Shown here one piece after another: positions 51,854-60,160 of a stretch of DNA of 64,000 nt. Source of the stretch: an uncultured Bacteroidales bacterium (GTDB lineage: Bacteria; Bacteroidota; Bacteroidia; Bacteroidales; UBA932); NCBI GenBank assembly GCA_944322605.1, contig CALUPD010000039.1:27201-91200 (forward strand), given 5' to 3'. The translations under genes were made by a program, and so were the position numbers. Below the pieces are notes generated by a model. It ran no database searches. It saw nothing but the letters and a program-made list of their open reading frames with translations, and had not been told where the DNA came from. Positions within the stretch are counted from its first letter, which is position 1; every line of letters begins with the position of its first letter.

Positions 51854-53074
51854 ATGAATTTCGGCAATTTGTTTAAGATAGCCGTCAAGGCGTTGGGCAA
51901 TAACAAGATGCGTGGTTTCTTGACCATGCTCGGGGTAATCATAGGGGTGGCTTCGGTGATTACTATGCTTGCCATAGGGCAAGGAACGAAAAAAAGCATC
52001 CAGTCCGAAATATCGGAGATGGGTTCCAACATGATAATGATTCATCCAGGCGGTGACATGAGGGGCGGCGTCCGTCTCAACTCGGACGAAATGGAATCAT
52101 TGAAGCTGAAGGATTTCAATGATATAAGGAATAATACCAAGTATGTGAAATACGTGTCGCCCATGGTCAACAGCGCGGCCCAGGCTGTCTACGGCGCGAA
52201 CAATACTCCTACTACCGTGTACGGGGTAAATCTCGATTACTTGGATATCAGGAATTATGCGGTCGAGGCCGGGGATGTCTTTTCGGATCAGGATATCAAA
52301 GTGGCTGCAAAGGTTTGCCTTATCGGGAAGACGGTCGCGGACGAGCTTTTTCCGGACGGGACGAGCCCTGTAGGGAAAGTGATACGTTTCGGGACGATTC
52401 CGTTCCGTGTCGTAGGGCTTCTTGAAAGCAAGGGCTATAACAGCATGGGGATGGACCAGGACAATATGATCATAGCACCTTACACGACAGTCCAGAAGAG
52501 GATACTTGCCATAACCCATGTGCAGGAAATAATATGTTCGGCCCTTAGCGAGGAATATACGGATCAGGCCATCGACGAGATAAGCTCCATTTTGCGCGTT
52601 AACCACAAGCTGAAGGAAACGGACGAGGACGATTTTACAATCCGTTCTCAGCAGGAGATTTCCGACATGCTGAACAATACGACCAACATGCTTACTATCC
52701 TGCTTTCGGCGGTGGCCGGCATTTCATTGCTTGTCGGCGGCATAGGCATCATGAACATAATGTACGTTTCGGTAACGGAAAGGACCAAGGAAATAGGCCT
52801 CAGGATGAGCATCGGCGCGAAAGGCCGCGACATACTCGCCCAGTTCCTTATCGAAGCGGTGCTGATAAGCGTTACCGGCGGTGTGATAGGCGTCCTTTTC
52901 GGGGTGGCGGCTTCTTTGGTCGTCAATTTCGCGGCGCATTTTCCTATTTTCATTCAGCCTTGGAGCGTCGTGCTTTCTTTTGCGGTATGTACGCTTACGG
53001 GAGTGTTCTTCGGCTGGTATCCGGCCCGCAAGGCATCGATGCTCGACCCTATAGACGCCATCAGGTACGAATAG
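51854..53074 (+). CDS. ABC transporter permease (MacB/FtsX type)
   Basis: A 406-aa permease with one N-terminal membrane segment (about 20-42, MLGVIIGVASVITMLAIGQG), a large periplasmic MacB_PCD domain (about 45-270) and three C-terminal segments with the FtsX pattern AGISLLVGGIGIMNIMYVSV, TERTKEIGLRMSIGAK and FFGWYPARKASMLDPIDAIRYE. It completes the TolC-MacA-ATPase-permease exporter. Substrate unknown: macrolide-type drugs, peptides or lipids are handled by relatives. Confidence 0.92.
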   Translation: MNFGNLFKIAVKALGNNKMRGFLTMLGVIIGVASVITMLAIGQGTKKSIQSEISEMGSNMIMIHPGGDMRGGVRLNSDEMESLKLKDFNDIRNNTKYVKYVSPMVNSAAQAVYGANNTPTTVYGVNLDYLDIRNYAVEAGDVFSDQDIKVAAKVCLIGKTVADELFPDGTSPVGKVIRFGTIPFRVVGLLESKGYNSMGMDQDNMIIAPYTTVQKRILAITHVQEIICSALSEEYTDQAIDEISSILRVNHKLKETDEDDFTIRSQQEISDMLNNTTNMLTILLSAVAGISLLVGGIGIMNIMYVSVTERTKEIGLRMSIGAKGRDILAQFLIEAVLISVTGGVIGVLFGVAASLVVNFAAHFPIFIQPWSVVLSFAVCTLTGVFFGWYPARKASMLDPIDAIRYE

Positions 53075-53078
53075 CGCA

Positions 53079-53100
53079 ATTATACGCAAACGGGTATAAT
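53079..53100. promoter_or_regulatory. inverted repeat, possible upstream operator of the HipB-like gene
   Basis: ATTATAC (53079-53085) and GTATAAT (53094-53100) are inverted around an 8-base spacer just after the permease stop. The GGGTATA half-site recurs in the operator at 53164-53181, and a TATACC half stands at 53123-53128. E. coli HipB operators have a similar TATCC-N8-GGATA form. Confidence 0.5.
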
Positions 53101-53163
53101 CACATTAGATTTAAAGTATTTTTATACCTTATCGGGGATATCTTTGGAATATTTTGCTATATT

Positions 53164-53181
53164 TATACCCTAAAGGGTATA
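53164..53181. promoter_or_regulatory. operator palindrome overlapping the hipB leader
   Basis: TATACCC-TAAA-GGGTATA has perfect 7-bp arms and ends 3 nt before the HipB-like ATG. A -7-like TATCTTTG at 53139-53146 lies upstream, so a bound regulator would block its own transcript. Confidence 0.7.
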
Positions 53182-53184
53182 GTC

Positions 53185-53406
53185 ATGCAGCAAACAACCT
53201 TATCCAGATACGTAAAGGCCATGCGCAAGCAATACGGCCTGACTCAGGTCGAGCTGTCTGAGAAATCCGGAGTCGGCCTGCGCTTTGTCCGGGAGCTGGA
53301 GCAGGGCAAACAGACTCTCCGCTTAGACAAAGTCAACTTGATTCTCAACCTATTCGGCAGCGAAGTAGGCGCAGTCCCTCTCTCCAAGAATACCGATGAT
53401 CTATGA
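53185..53406 (+). CDS. HipB/y4mF-type XRE family transcriptional regulator
   Basis: A 73-aa helix-turn-helix protein. The pattern LTQVELSEKSGVGLRFVREL, then EQGKQTLRLDKVNLILNLFG, is that of the HipB antitoxin-like y4mF family, normally encoded directly before a HipA kinase toxin. The start at 53185 is set by the operator just upstream; the longer frame to 52960 lies inside the permease gene. Its stop overlaps an ATG by the usual ATGA, yet no full hipA follows. It probably binds the inverted repeats at 53079-53181. Confidence 0.8.
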   Translation: MQQTTLSRYVKAMRKQYGLTQVELSEKSGVGLRFVRELEQGKQTLRLDKVNLILNLFGSEVGAVPLSKNTDDL

Positions 53407-53576
53407 AACAGGCGACGGTATATGCGGCCGCAGGCCAAATATGCGCAGATTCCAAGGCATGGTCGCGCAGTTCAAGGCGGCTTGGGGTTTTGAAGTGGCA
53501 TGATAATGCGTGCAGTAATCCATTAAATGGCATTGCCGGATTTCCGGCATTAAAAAAATTAGAAGAAGATGGTTGA
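53403..53576 (+). pseudogene. decayed start of a hipA-like gene
   Basis: The ATG at 53403 overlaps the hipB stop (ATGA) and the frame begins MKQATVYAAAGQICAD, close in pattern to HipA N-termini (MxxATVYxxxxxAGxL). The similarity fades after about 15 residues and the frame stops at 53576, after 57 codons, where HipA needs over 300. It is best read as the remnant of a toxin gene lost by deletion. The short similarity makes this tentative. Confidence 0.4.
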
Positions 53577-54627
53577 GTCGAAGTCGAAATACGGAGTGAA
53601 GAGCAGGGGCGTTCTTATCCATGTCATGGTATGGGCGGTATTTTTCCTCCATCCGTTCTTTTTTACAGGCGGGAGGGACACTGGCCTGACATGGTACGAG
53701 TATCTTAGGTTCATAACCGTGCCGCTGTCTTTCATGGCGGTATTCTATGCCAATTATTTTGTACTGATCAGCAGGTTTATCCCGAACAAGAAAATCCTGA
53801 ATTTCTTTCTGTTCAATTTCCTGCTGGTTGTCGCGGTCATGGCCGCCGTGCATATAGTTTTCCACTATGTGCTGCCTCCGGGGAAAATGGGCCCTCCGCA
53901 TAGGCCATGGATGGACACGGTACGCTTTTTTGCAGGCAATTTCGTGATATACATGCTTATAGTGGCTGCGAGCGTTGCGATAAAGATGACTTCATGGTGG
54001 TACAAGGAGGAATCGGCCAGAAAGGAAATGGAACACCGCAAGACGGAGGCCGAGCTGCAGAACCTTAAAAACCAGATAAACCCTCATTTCCTTTTCAATA
54101 CGCTGAATAATATATATTCGCTTATACAGTCCGATTCGGCCAAGGCGCAAAAAGTCGTGCACGACCTGAGCAGCCTTTTGAGGTATGTGCTGTATGAGAG
54201 CAGCATGCCGTATGTTCCTGTCAGGGCGGAAATGGAATTCCTGAGGGACTATGTAGAACTTATGAGGATAAGGCTTCCGCGCAATGTGAATTTTTCGGTT
54301 TCCTTTCCTGATTCGGCTTCCGACAGGCCTATCGCCCCTCTCCTGTTCATACCGCTTGTAGAAAATGCGTTCAAGCATGGGACAGGTGGAATGGACTCTT
54401 TCATTTCAATCGATATTAGCGAGGACGATAATTCAGTGGCGTGCAGCATAGAGAACAGTTATTATCCTAAGAGCGTTACGGACGACAGGACCGGCTCCGG
54501 CATAGGGATTTCCAATCTGCTGAAACGTCTTGAAATGATATATCCGGGACACTACTCGTTCGAATACGGCCATGACGGCAATGTATACAGGGCGGTTCTG
54601 TCAATCCGCGATTTCAGCCGCAAATGA
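53569..54627 (+). CDS. LytS/YehU-type sensor histidine kinase
   Basis: A 352-aa membrane kinase with four membrane segments in the first 145 residues, then the His_kinase family domain: the phospho-acceptor LKNQINPHFLFNTLNNIYSL (His near residue 175), LRYVLYES, PLLFIPLVENAFKHG (N-box) and GSGIGISNLLKRL (G-box). It lacks an external sensor domain, so it probably senses a signal in or at the membrane. The partner regulator gene follows after 188 nt. It may control the MacAB exporter upstream or the metal efflux genes downstream; the sequence does not decide. Confidence 0.9.
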   Translation: MVESKSKYGVKSRGVLIHVMVWAVFFLHPFFFTGGRDTGLTWYEYLRFITVPLSFMAVFYANYFVLISRFIPNKKILNFFLFNFLLVVAVMAAVHIVFHYVLPPGKMGPPHRPWMDTVRFFAGNFVIYMLIVAASVAIKMTSWWYKEESARKEMEHRKTEAELQNLKNQINPHFLFNTLNNIYSLIQSDSAKAQKVVHDLSSLLRYVLYESSMPYVPVRAEMEFLRDYVELMRIRLPRNVNFSVSFPDSASDRPIAPLLFIPLVENAFKHGTGGMDSFISIDISEDDNSVACSIENSYYPKSVTDDRTGSGIGISNLLKRLEMIYPGHYSFEYGHDGNVYRAVLSIRDFSRK

Positions 54628-54815
54628 ACATATGGCCAAGGCATTGCAGCCGCAGGAATTTGCCGGGCGTACATTCGAGGCCTGCATGTCCAAAGTGGCA
54701 TTTTGCGTATCTTTTATTTCCTTAATGCTCTCGTGGCTTTGTTGCCGCCTCTCCAAGAGGCATTTTTGCGGAACGGTATTTGCGGTTTGTATTGAAATAA
54801 ATCTCGAACAGGAAA

Positions 54816-55520
54816 GTGGATATTTCGAATCTCATATTGCAGACAGTCGTGGTCGACGACGAGCCTCTTGCAGCCGACCTTATGGAAGAGTACGTGAGGA
54901 AGACTCCGTTTTTGAAGCTTGCGGGGTCTTATTCCAATGGCAACGAGGCGTTTGCTGCGTTAAAGGAAAAACCGGCGGATTTGATTTTCTGCGACATACA
55001 GATGCCGGGCCTGAGCGGGATAGATTTTTCAAAAATGGTTTCAGAAAACACGAAAGTCGTATTCGTTACCGCCTATGGCCAGTACGCGATAGAAGGCTTC
55101 AAGGTGAATGCGATAGACTATCTTCTCAAGCCTGTCAGTTACGATGATTTTCTCAAATCCGCGAAGCGTGCCATGGACTGGTTCGGAATGAGGGCGCAGG
55201 CGGAATACAATGAAAGCATATGGGTCAAGTCTGATTACAGGATAAGGCAGATACCGCTCGAATCCATCCTGTATGCCGAGGGATGCAAGGATTATGTCAA
55301 GATTCATTTGTCCGGCTCGGACACTCCGGTGCTTTCGCTTATGAGCATGAAGTCGTTAGAGGCCAAGCTCCCTTCCAAGCGTTTCAGGAGGGTTCACAAA
55401 TCGTTCATAGTGCAAGTGTCGAAAATCGAGTCTTTTTCAAAAAACCATCTAATCGTAAACGGGACAAGCCTGCCCGTGTCCGATTCGTTCAAAAACGAGC
55501 TTGCGGAGATATTCAGGTAA
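54816..55520 (+). CDS. LytTR family response regulator
   Basis: A 234-aa regulator. The receiver domain has VVDDEP (acidic pair near 14-15), the phosphorylation Asp60 in FCDIQMPGLSG, VFVTAYGQYAIEGF and the Lys in YLLKPVSYDDF. The LytTR DNA-binding domain follows (YAEGCKDYVKIHLSG, RVHKSFIVQVSKIESF, PVSDSFKNEL). The start is a GTG; no better ATG is in frame. It pairs with the LytS-type kinase upstream. LytTR sites are usually paired short repeats near target promoters, and the two 31-bp repeats right after this gene are worth comparing. Confidence 0.9.
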   Translation: MDISNLILQTVVVDDEPLAADLMEEYVRKTPFLKLAGSYSNGNEAFAALKEKPADLIFCDIQMPGLSGIDFSKMVSENTKVVFVTAYGQYAIEGFKVNAIDYLLKPVSYDDFLKSAKRAMDWFGMRAQAEYNESIWVKSDYRIRQIPLESILYAEGCKDYVKIHLSGSDTPVLSLMSMKSLEAKLPSKRFRRVHKSFIVQVSKIESFSKNHLIVNGTSLPVSDSFKNELAEIFR

Positions 55521-55613
55521 CCGATGCGTTCATATGCGTCCCTCTGTCGAGGCTGCATAGTAGGCGCAGTGGGAGTAGACACTAACCGAGGCGTTCATAT
55601 TCGTGCCTCTGTC
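55518..55613 (+). repeat. two imperfect 31-bp direct repeats before the metal efflux genes
   Basis: TAACCGATGCGTTCATATGC (and on to CTCTGTC) at 55518-55548 recurs as TAACCGAGGCGTTCATATTC at 55583-55613 with four mismatches, 65 nt apart (about six helical turns). The first copy includes the stop of the response-regulator gene. Same-face spacing and position between a regulator and an efflux operon suggest a possible binding site; a simple duplication is the alternative. Confidence 0.6.
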
Positions 55614-55707
55614 CTTGGCAGCGGGCGTTCCGTTTTGCCTTTGCAATCATGTTGCAAAGATTTATCCATATCATTGCAAAACGTAAAATAGCAAAAAACA
55701 GAATATA

Positions 55708-56934
55708 ATGAAGCATAGTATGTTGATTGCCATGGCGGTATGCGCCGTCATGGCATCGTGCGGCAATCATGCTGGCCATGAGGGGCACGACCATGGAAGC
55801 GAAATCGCCGGTTCGGCTTATGGCGGGCAAGGCGTGACGGGAAAAAAGGTAGCGGATGCTGATAGCAATGATCACGGCATCGGGGATGAAGGAATCCATG
55901 ATGAAGGCGGCGACGTCCATGAGGGCGGAGATGAAATAATCCTGAGTCCTGAAAAGGCGGATGCTGCCGGCGTAAGGACGGAAATTGCGGAGGCGGCTCC
56001 GTTCAGGGACGTGATAAGCGTTACGGGCAAGATTGTCTCCGCTCCTGGAAATGACAGGACGATTGTCGCCGCGATTCCAGGCATAGTGTCTTTTTCCGGG
56101 CCGGCAGTCGAAGGGCTTCGGGTGGAAGCGGGAAAACCGCTCATGATAATTTCTTCCGACAGGATACAGGACGGGGATCCGGTCAGGCGTGCGAAAATCG
56201 CATACGAGACTGCGGCGAGCGAATTCGAACGCGCTTCGAGCCTTGTAGGAGACCAGATAATTTCAAGAAAGGATTATGAAGCCATAAAAAGCAATTATGA
56301 AACGGCGAAGATAGCTTACGAAGCCTTGTCGAAGAATTACGGTCAGGACGGCTACGCCGTCTCTTCCCCTTCTGACGGGCATGTCAAGCAGTTCCTTGTG
56401 GGAGAGGGCGATTATGTCACGGTAGGCCAGCCTCTTGCCAGCGTTGTAGGCGACGGCGGGCTGTATCTCAGGGCGGATGTCCCGGAAAGGTATTACATGG
56501 AAATGAAGCGTGTCGAGACTGCGAATTTCAGGCTTCCTTATAGCAGCAGGGTATTCGAAAGCGGCCCTGTGCTTTCATACGGCAGGAGTTCGGAAACATC
56601 GTCGTATATACCTGTGACTTTCAATCTTGAAGGAGGCGATGAACTGATTCCGGGGGCTTATGCGGAGGTATGGATTAAGACGAAAGAACGCCGCGACGTG
56701 ATTTCAGTTCCTGTTTCGGCCTTGACGGAGGAGCAGGGCGCGTATTTCGTATATGTGCGCATGTGCGAGGAATCTTACAGAAAACAGCCCGTATCCTTAG
56801 GATTGTCCGATGGAAACAGGGTGGAAATCGTATCAGGGCTTGAAGGAGGAGAACAGGTGGTGACCGAAGGCGCTATCTACGTGAAGCTTGCTTCTGCAAG
56901 CAATGCCATACCGGCTCATACTCATAATCATTAA
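55708..56934 (+). CDS. CusB/CzcB-type metal efflux adaptor, lipoprotein
   Basis: A 408-aa periplasmic membrane-fusion protein with lipobox MASC (Cys18). The mature N-terminus is His/Gly/Asp-rich (HAGHEGHDHG, then HDEGGDVHEGG, about residues 21-76) and the last residues are AHTHNH, both likely metal-binding. The core has the adaptor hallmarks VISVTGKIVSAPGNDRTI, GIVSFSGPAVEGLRVEAGKP, the helical hairpin and AVSSPSDGHVKQFLVGEGDY. It works with the RND pump that starts 14 nt later. Cu/Ag or Zn/Co/Cd are the candidate substrates. Confidence 0.88.
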   Translation: MKHSMLIAMAVCAVMASCGNHAGHEGHDHGSEIAGSAYGGQGVTGKKVADADSNDHGIGDEGIHDEGGDVHEGGDEIILSPEKADAAGVRTEIAEAAPFRDVISVTGKIVSAPGNDRTIVAAIPGIVSFSGPAVEGLRVEAGKPLMIISSDRIQDGDPVRRAKIAYETAASEFERASSLVGDQIISRKDYEAIKSNYETAKIAYEALSKNYGQDGYAVSSPSDGHVKQFLVGEGDYVTVGQPLASVVGDGGLYLRADVPERYYMEMKRVETANFRLPYSSRVFESGPVLSYGRSSETSSYIPVTFNLEGGDELIPGAYAEVWIKTKERRDVISVPVSALTEEQGAYFVYVRMCEESYRKQPVSLGLSDGNRVEIVSGLEGGEQVVTEGAIYVKLASASNAIPAHTHNH

Positions 56935-56948
56935 AACCGATCAATGCC

Positions 56949-59900
56949 ATGTTGAACAAGATAATAAGATTTTCCTTGCAGAACAGGCTGTTCGTGCTGA
57001 CAGTTTCTGTTTTGCTGTTCGGATGGGGATTGTACAAGGCGTCCAATGCGGAGATAGATGTCTTTCCGGATCTGAATGCCCCTACCGTGGTGGTTATGAC
57101 GGAGGCAGGAGGAATGGCGGCGGAAGAAGTGGAACAGCTTGTGACATTTCCGATCGAGACGGCGGTAAACGGCGCGACAGGAGTCCGCAGGGTGCGTTCT
57201 TCGTCGACTACGGGTTTTTCCGTCGTGTGGGTGGAATTCGATTGGGGCACTGACATTTACCTTGCAAGGCAGATTGTCTCTGAAAAGCTGGCGGCCATAG
57301 GCGACGCCCTTCCGGAGAATGCAGGAAACCCTACTCTCGGGCCGCAGTCTTCCATATTGGGGGAATTGCTGATAGTGGGCCTGACATCGGATACCACTTC
57401 CATGCTTGATCTGCGAACCATTGCTGACTGGACCATAAGGCCGAGGCTGCTTTCGACAGGCGGAGTCGCCCAGGTTGCAGTCCTTGGCGGAGACATAAAG
57501 GAATACCAGGTCCTTCTCGACCCGGGCAAGATGAAGCATTACGGCGTTTCTCTTCAGGAGGTCATGTCCGTGACAAGGAACATGAACATGAATACCAACG
57601 GCGGGGTCATTTATGAATACGGCAACGAATACATAGTACGCGGGGTCATTTCGACAGAAGACGTGAACAGCATGGCGGAGTCCGTCGTAAAGACGGTCGA
57701 CGGCGTTCCCGTGCGTTTGGGGGATGTCGCCGCGATAAAAGTCGGTTCCCAGCAGCCCAAGCTCGGGCTTGCTTCGGAAAGGGGCAAGCCTGCCGTTCTG
57801 CTTACCGTCACCAAACAGCCTAATACGGGGACGATCGAACTTACTGAAAAATTGGAGGACGTTCTGGACGAGCTTGGGAAAACGCTTCCCGGGGACGTGC
57901 ATGTGTCCACGGACATATTCAAGCAGTCGAGATTTATCGAAAGTTCGATAGACAATGTGAAGAGTTCCCTTTACGAGGGTGCCATATTCGTGGTAATCAT
58001 ACTGTTCCTGTTTTTGGCGAATGTGAGGACTACTGTAATATCGCTTGTGACATTGCCTCTTTCGTTGCTTGTGACCATACTTGTCCTTGATTATCTCGGC
58101 CTAAGCCTCAATACGATGAGCTTGGGCGGCATGGCGATAGCGATAGGGTCTTTGGTGGATGACGCTATCGTGGACGTGGAGAACGTGTGGAAGCATTTGC
58201 GGGCGAACAGGATGCTGCCTGAAAAGGACAGGCGGCCTGTCATAGACGTGGTTTTCGACGCCTCCAAGGAAGTGAGGATGCCGATACTCAATTCGACCCT
58301 TATCATAATGGTTAGCTTCGTTCCATTGTTTTTCCTTAGCGGAATGGAAGGAAGGATGCTCATCCCTCTCGGAATATCGTTCATTGTCTCTTTGTTCGCA
58401 TCGACGATAGTGGCCCTTACGCTGACACCTGTTCTGTGCAGCTATCTTTTGGGAGGAAAGGCCGGCGATAAGAAAGTCCCTAAGGAAGCTTTTGTCGCCG
58501 TATGGCTGAAGAACCATTACAGAAACGGCCTGTTGTTCGCCTTGTCCCACAAGAAAGCGGTCATAGGGACTACCGTGGCTGTGTTCGCGGCGGCATTGGG
58601 CTTTTTCTTCACTTTGGGACACAGTTTCCTGCCTCCGTTCAACGAGGGTTCATTTACGATAAATATAAGTTCCCTGCCGGGAATATCTTTGGAAGAATCG
58701 GACAAGATAGGCCGCCAGGCCGAGGAACTGCTTTTGTCCATTCCTGAAATAAAGACTGTCGCACGCAAGACAGGCCGCGCGGAACTCGACGAGCATGCGT
58801 TGGGTGTCAACGTGTCGGAAATCGAGGCTCCTTTCGAACTCGACGGAAGGTCGCATGCCGAGCTGATGGACGAAGTGCGCCATAAATTGTCTGTTATCGC
58901 CGGAGCGAATATAGAGATAGGGCAGCCTATAAGCCATAGGATAGACGCCATGCTCAGCGGAACGCAGGCCAGCATCGCGATCAAGCTGTTCGGCGAGGAC
59001 CTTAACAGGATGTTCGAGATAGGCAACAGGATAAAGGATGCCATAAGCGGCGTGGAGGGCATAGCGGACCTTAATGTGGAGCAGCAGATAGAACGCCCGG
59101 AACTTAAAATCATCCCGAAAAGGGAAATGCTTGCCCGTTACGGCATATCCCTCCCTGAATTCAACGAATTCGTGACGGTGAACATGGCCGGGGAGACCGT
59201 TTCGCAGGTGTACGAGGACGGGAAGGTGTTCAATCTTGTCGTCAGGGCGGACGAGGACCACAGGGGCAGGATGGAGGACATCAAGGATCTTATAATAGAT
59301 TGCTCGGACGGAAACAAGATTCCACTGTCTTATGTGGCTGACGTGGTTTCTTCTACAGGACCTAATACCATAAACAGGGAGAATGTGAAGCGCAAGATCG
59401 TGATTTCCGCCAATACGAGCGGGCGCGATTTGAGGAGCGTGGTGAACGACATTCAGTCGATAGTGGACGAGGAAATAGAACTTCCTGAAAATTACCATAT
59501 CGAGTACGGAGGCCAGTTCGAAAGCGAGCAGGCTGCCAGCAGGACTTTGCTTCTGACTTCGATAATGAGCATCGTGGTCATATTCCTGCTTCTTTATATG
59601 CAGTTCAGGAATGCGCCGCAGAGCGCGGTGATCCTTCTTAATCTGCCTTTGGCTTTGATAGGAGGCGTATTTTCGTTAGTGCTTACGACAGGGGAAATAA
59701 GCATTCCGGCCATTATCGGATTCATATCCCTGTTCGGAATAGCCACGAGGAACGGCATGCTCCTGATAGCCGAGTACAATAATCTCCATGACGAGGGCAA
59801 GCTTAGCGTGAGGGAGTGCATCGTGAGGGGATCCCTTGACAGGCTGAATCCTATATTGATGACGGCGTTGTCGTCTGCTCTCGCGCTGATACCTTTGGCC

Positions 59901-60086
59901 TTGCGCGGCGATTTGCCGGGCAACGAGATTCAAAGCCCTATGGCCAAGGTCATACTCGGAGGTCTTTTGACATCGACTTTCCTGAATGCCTTTGTGGTTC
60001 CTATAGTTTATGAATGGATGCAGGGCAAGAAGTTTTTTGCAAAACGCGCGGAAGGTCTCGGAAATGCGTATAATGATATTAAATAA
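56949..60086 (+). CDS. heavy-metal efflux RND pump, CusA/CzcA family
   Basis: A 1045-aa inner-membrane RND transporter. N-terminal FPDLNAPTVVVMTEAGGMAAEEVEQLVTFPIE is the HME-type signature (in positions 36-70), a conserved pump core follows with GGMAIAIGSLVDDAIVDVEN (RND motif with the acidic proton-relay residues) and the second half repeats the 12-segment pattern, with FISLFGIATRNGMLLI near the end. The usual length of CzcA/CusA proteins is 1030-1050. It is in one operon with the adaptor and the outer-membrane channel. It exports metal ions across both membranes. Confidence 0.92.
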   Translation: MLNKIIRFSLQNRLFVLTVSVLLFGWGLYKASNAEIDVFPDLNAPTVVVMTEAGGMAAEEVEQLVTFPIETAVNGATGVRRVRSSSTTGFSVVWVEFDWGTDIYLARQIVSEKLAAIGDALPENAGNPTLGPQSSILGELLIVGLTSDTTSMLDLRTIADWTIRPRLLSTGGVAQVAVLGGDIKEYQVLLDPGKMKHYGVSLQEVMSVTRNMNMNTNGGVIYEYGNEYIVRGVISTEDVNSMAESVVKTVDGVPVRLGDVAAIKVGSQQPKLGLASERGKPAVLLTVTKQPNTGTIELTEKLEDVLDELGKTLPGDVHVSTDIFKQSRFIESSIDNVKSSLYEGAIFVVIILFLFLANVRTTVISLVTLPLSLLVTILVLDYLGLSLNTMSLGGMAIAIGSLVDDAIVDVENVWKHLRANRMLPEKDRRPVIDVVFDASKEVRMPILNSTLIIMVSFVPLFFLSGMEGRMLIPLGISFIVSLFASTIVALTLTPVLCSYLLGGKAGDKKVPKEAFVAVWLKNHYRNGLLFALSHKKAVIGTTVAVFAAALGFFFTLGHSFLPPFNEGSFTINISSLPGISLEESDKIGRQAEELLLSIPEIKTVARKTGRAELDEHALGVNVSEIEAPFELDGRSHAELMDEVRHKLSVIAGANIEIGQPISHRIDAMLSGTQASIAIKLFGEDLNRMFEIGNRIKDAISGVEGIADLNVEQQIERPELKIIPKREMLARYGISLPEFNEFVTVNMAGETVSQVYEDGKVFNLVVRADEDHRGRMEDIKDLIIDCSDGNKIPLSYVADVVSSTGPNTINRENVKRKIVISANTSGRDLRSVVNDIQSIVDEEIELPENYHIEYGGQFESEQAASRTLLLTSIMSIVVIFLLLYMQFRNAPQSAVILLNLPLALIGGVFSLVLTTGEISIPAIIGFISLFGIATRNGMLLIAEYNNLHDEGKLSVRECIVRGSLDRLNPILMTALSSALALIPLALRGDLPGNEIQSPMAKVILGGLLTSTFLNAFVVPIVYEWMQGKKFFAKRAEGLGNAYNDIK

Positions 60087-60160
60087 ATAATAATCCCGGT
60101 CCGGGCGTATTTGCGGACCATTTACGGGCGGATCGGGAACATATAGGATGATAATAGTTT

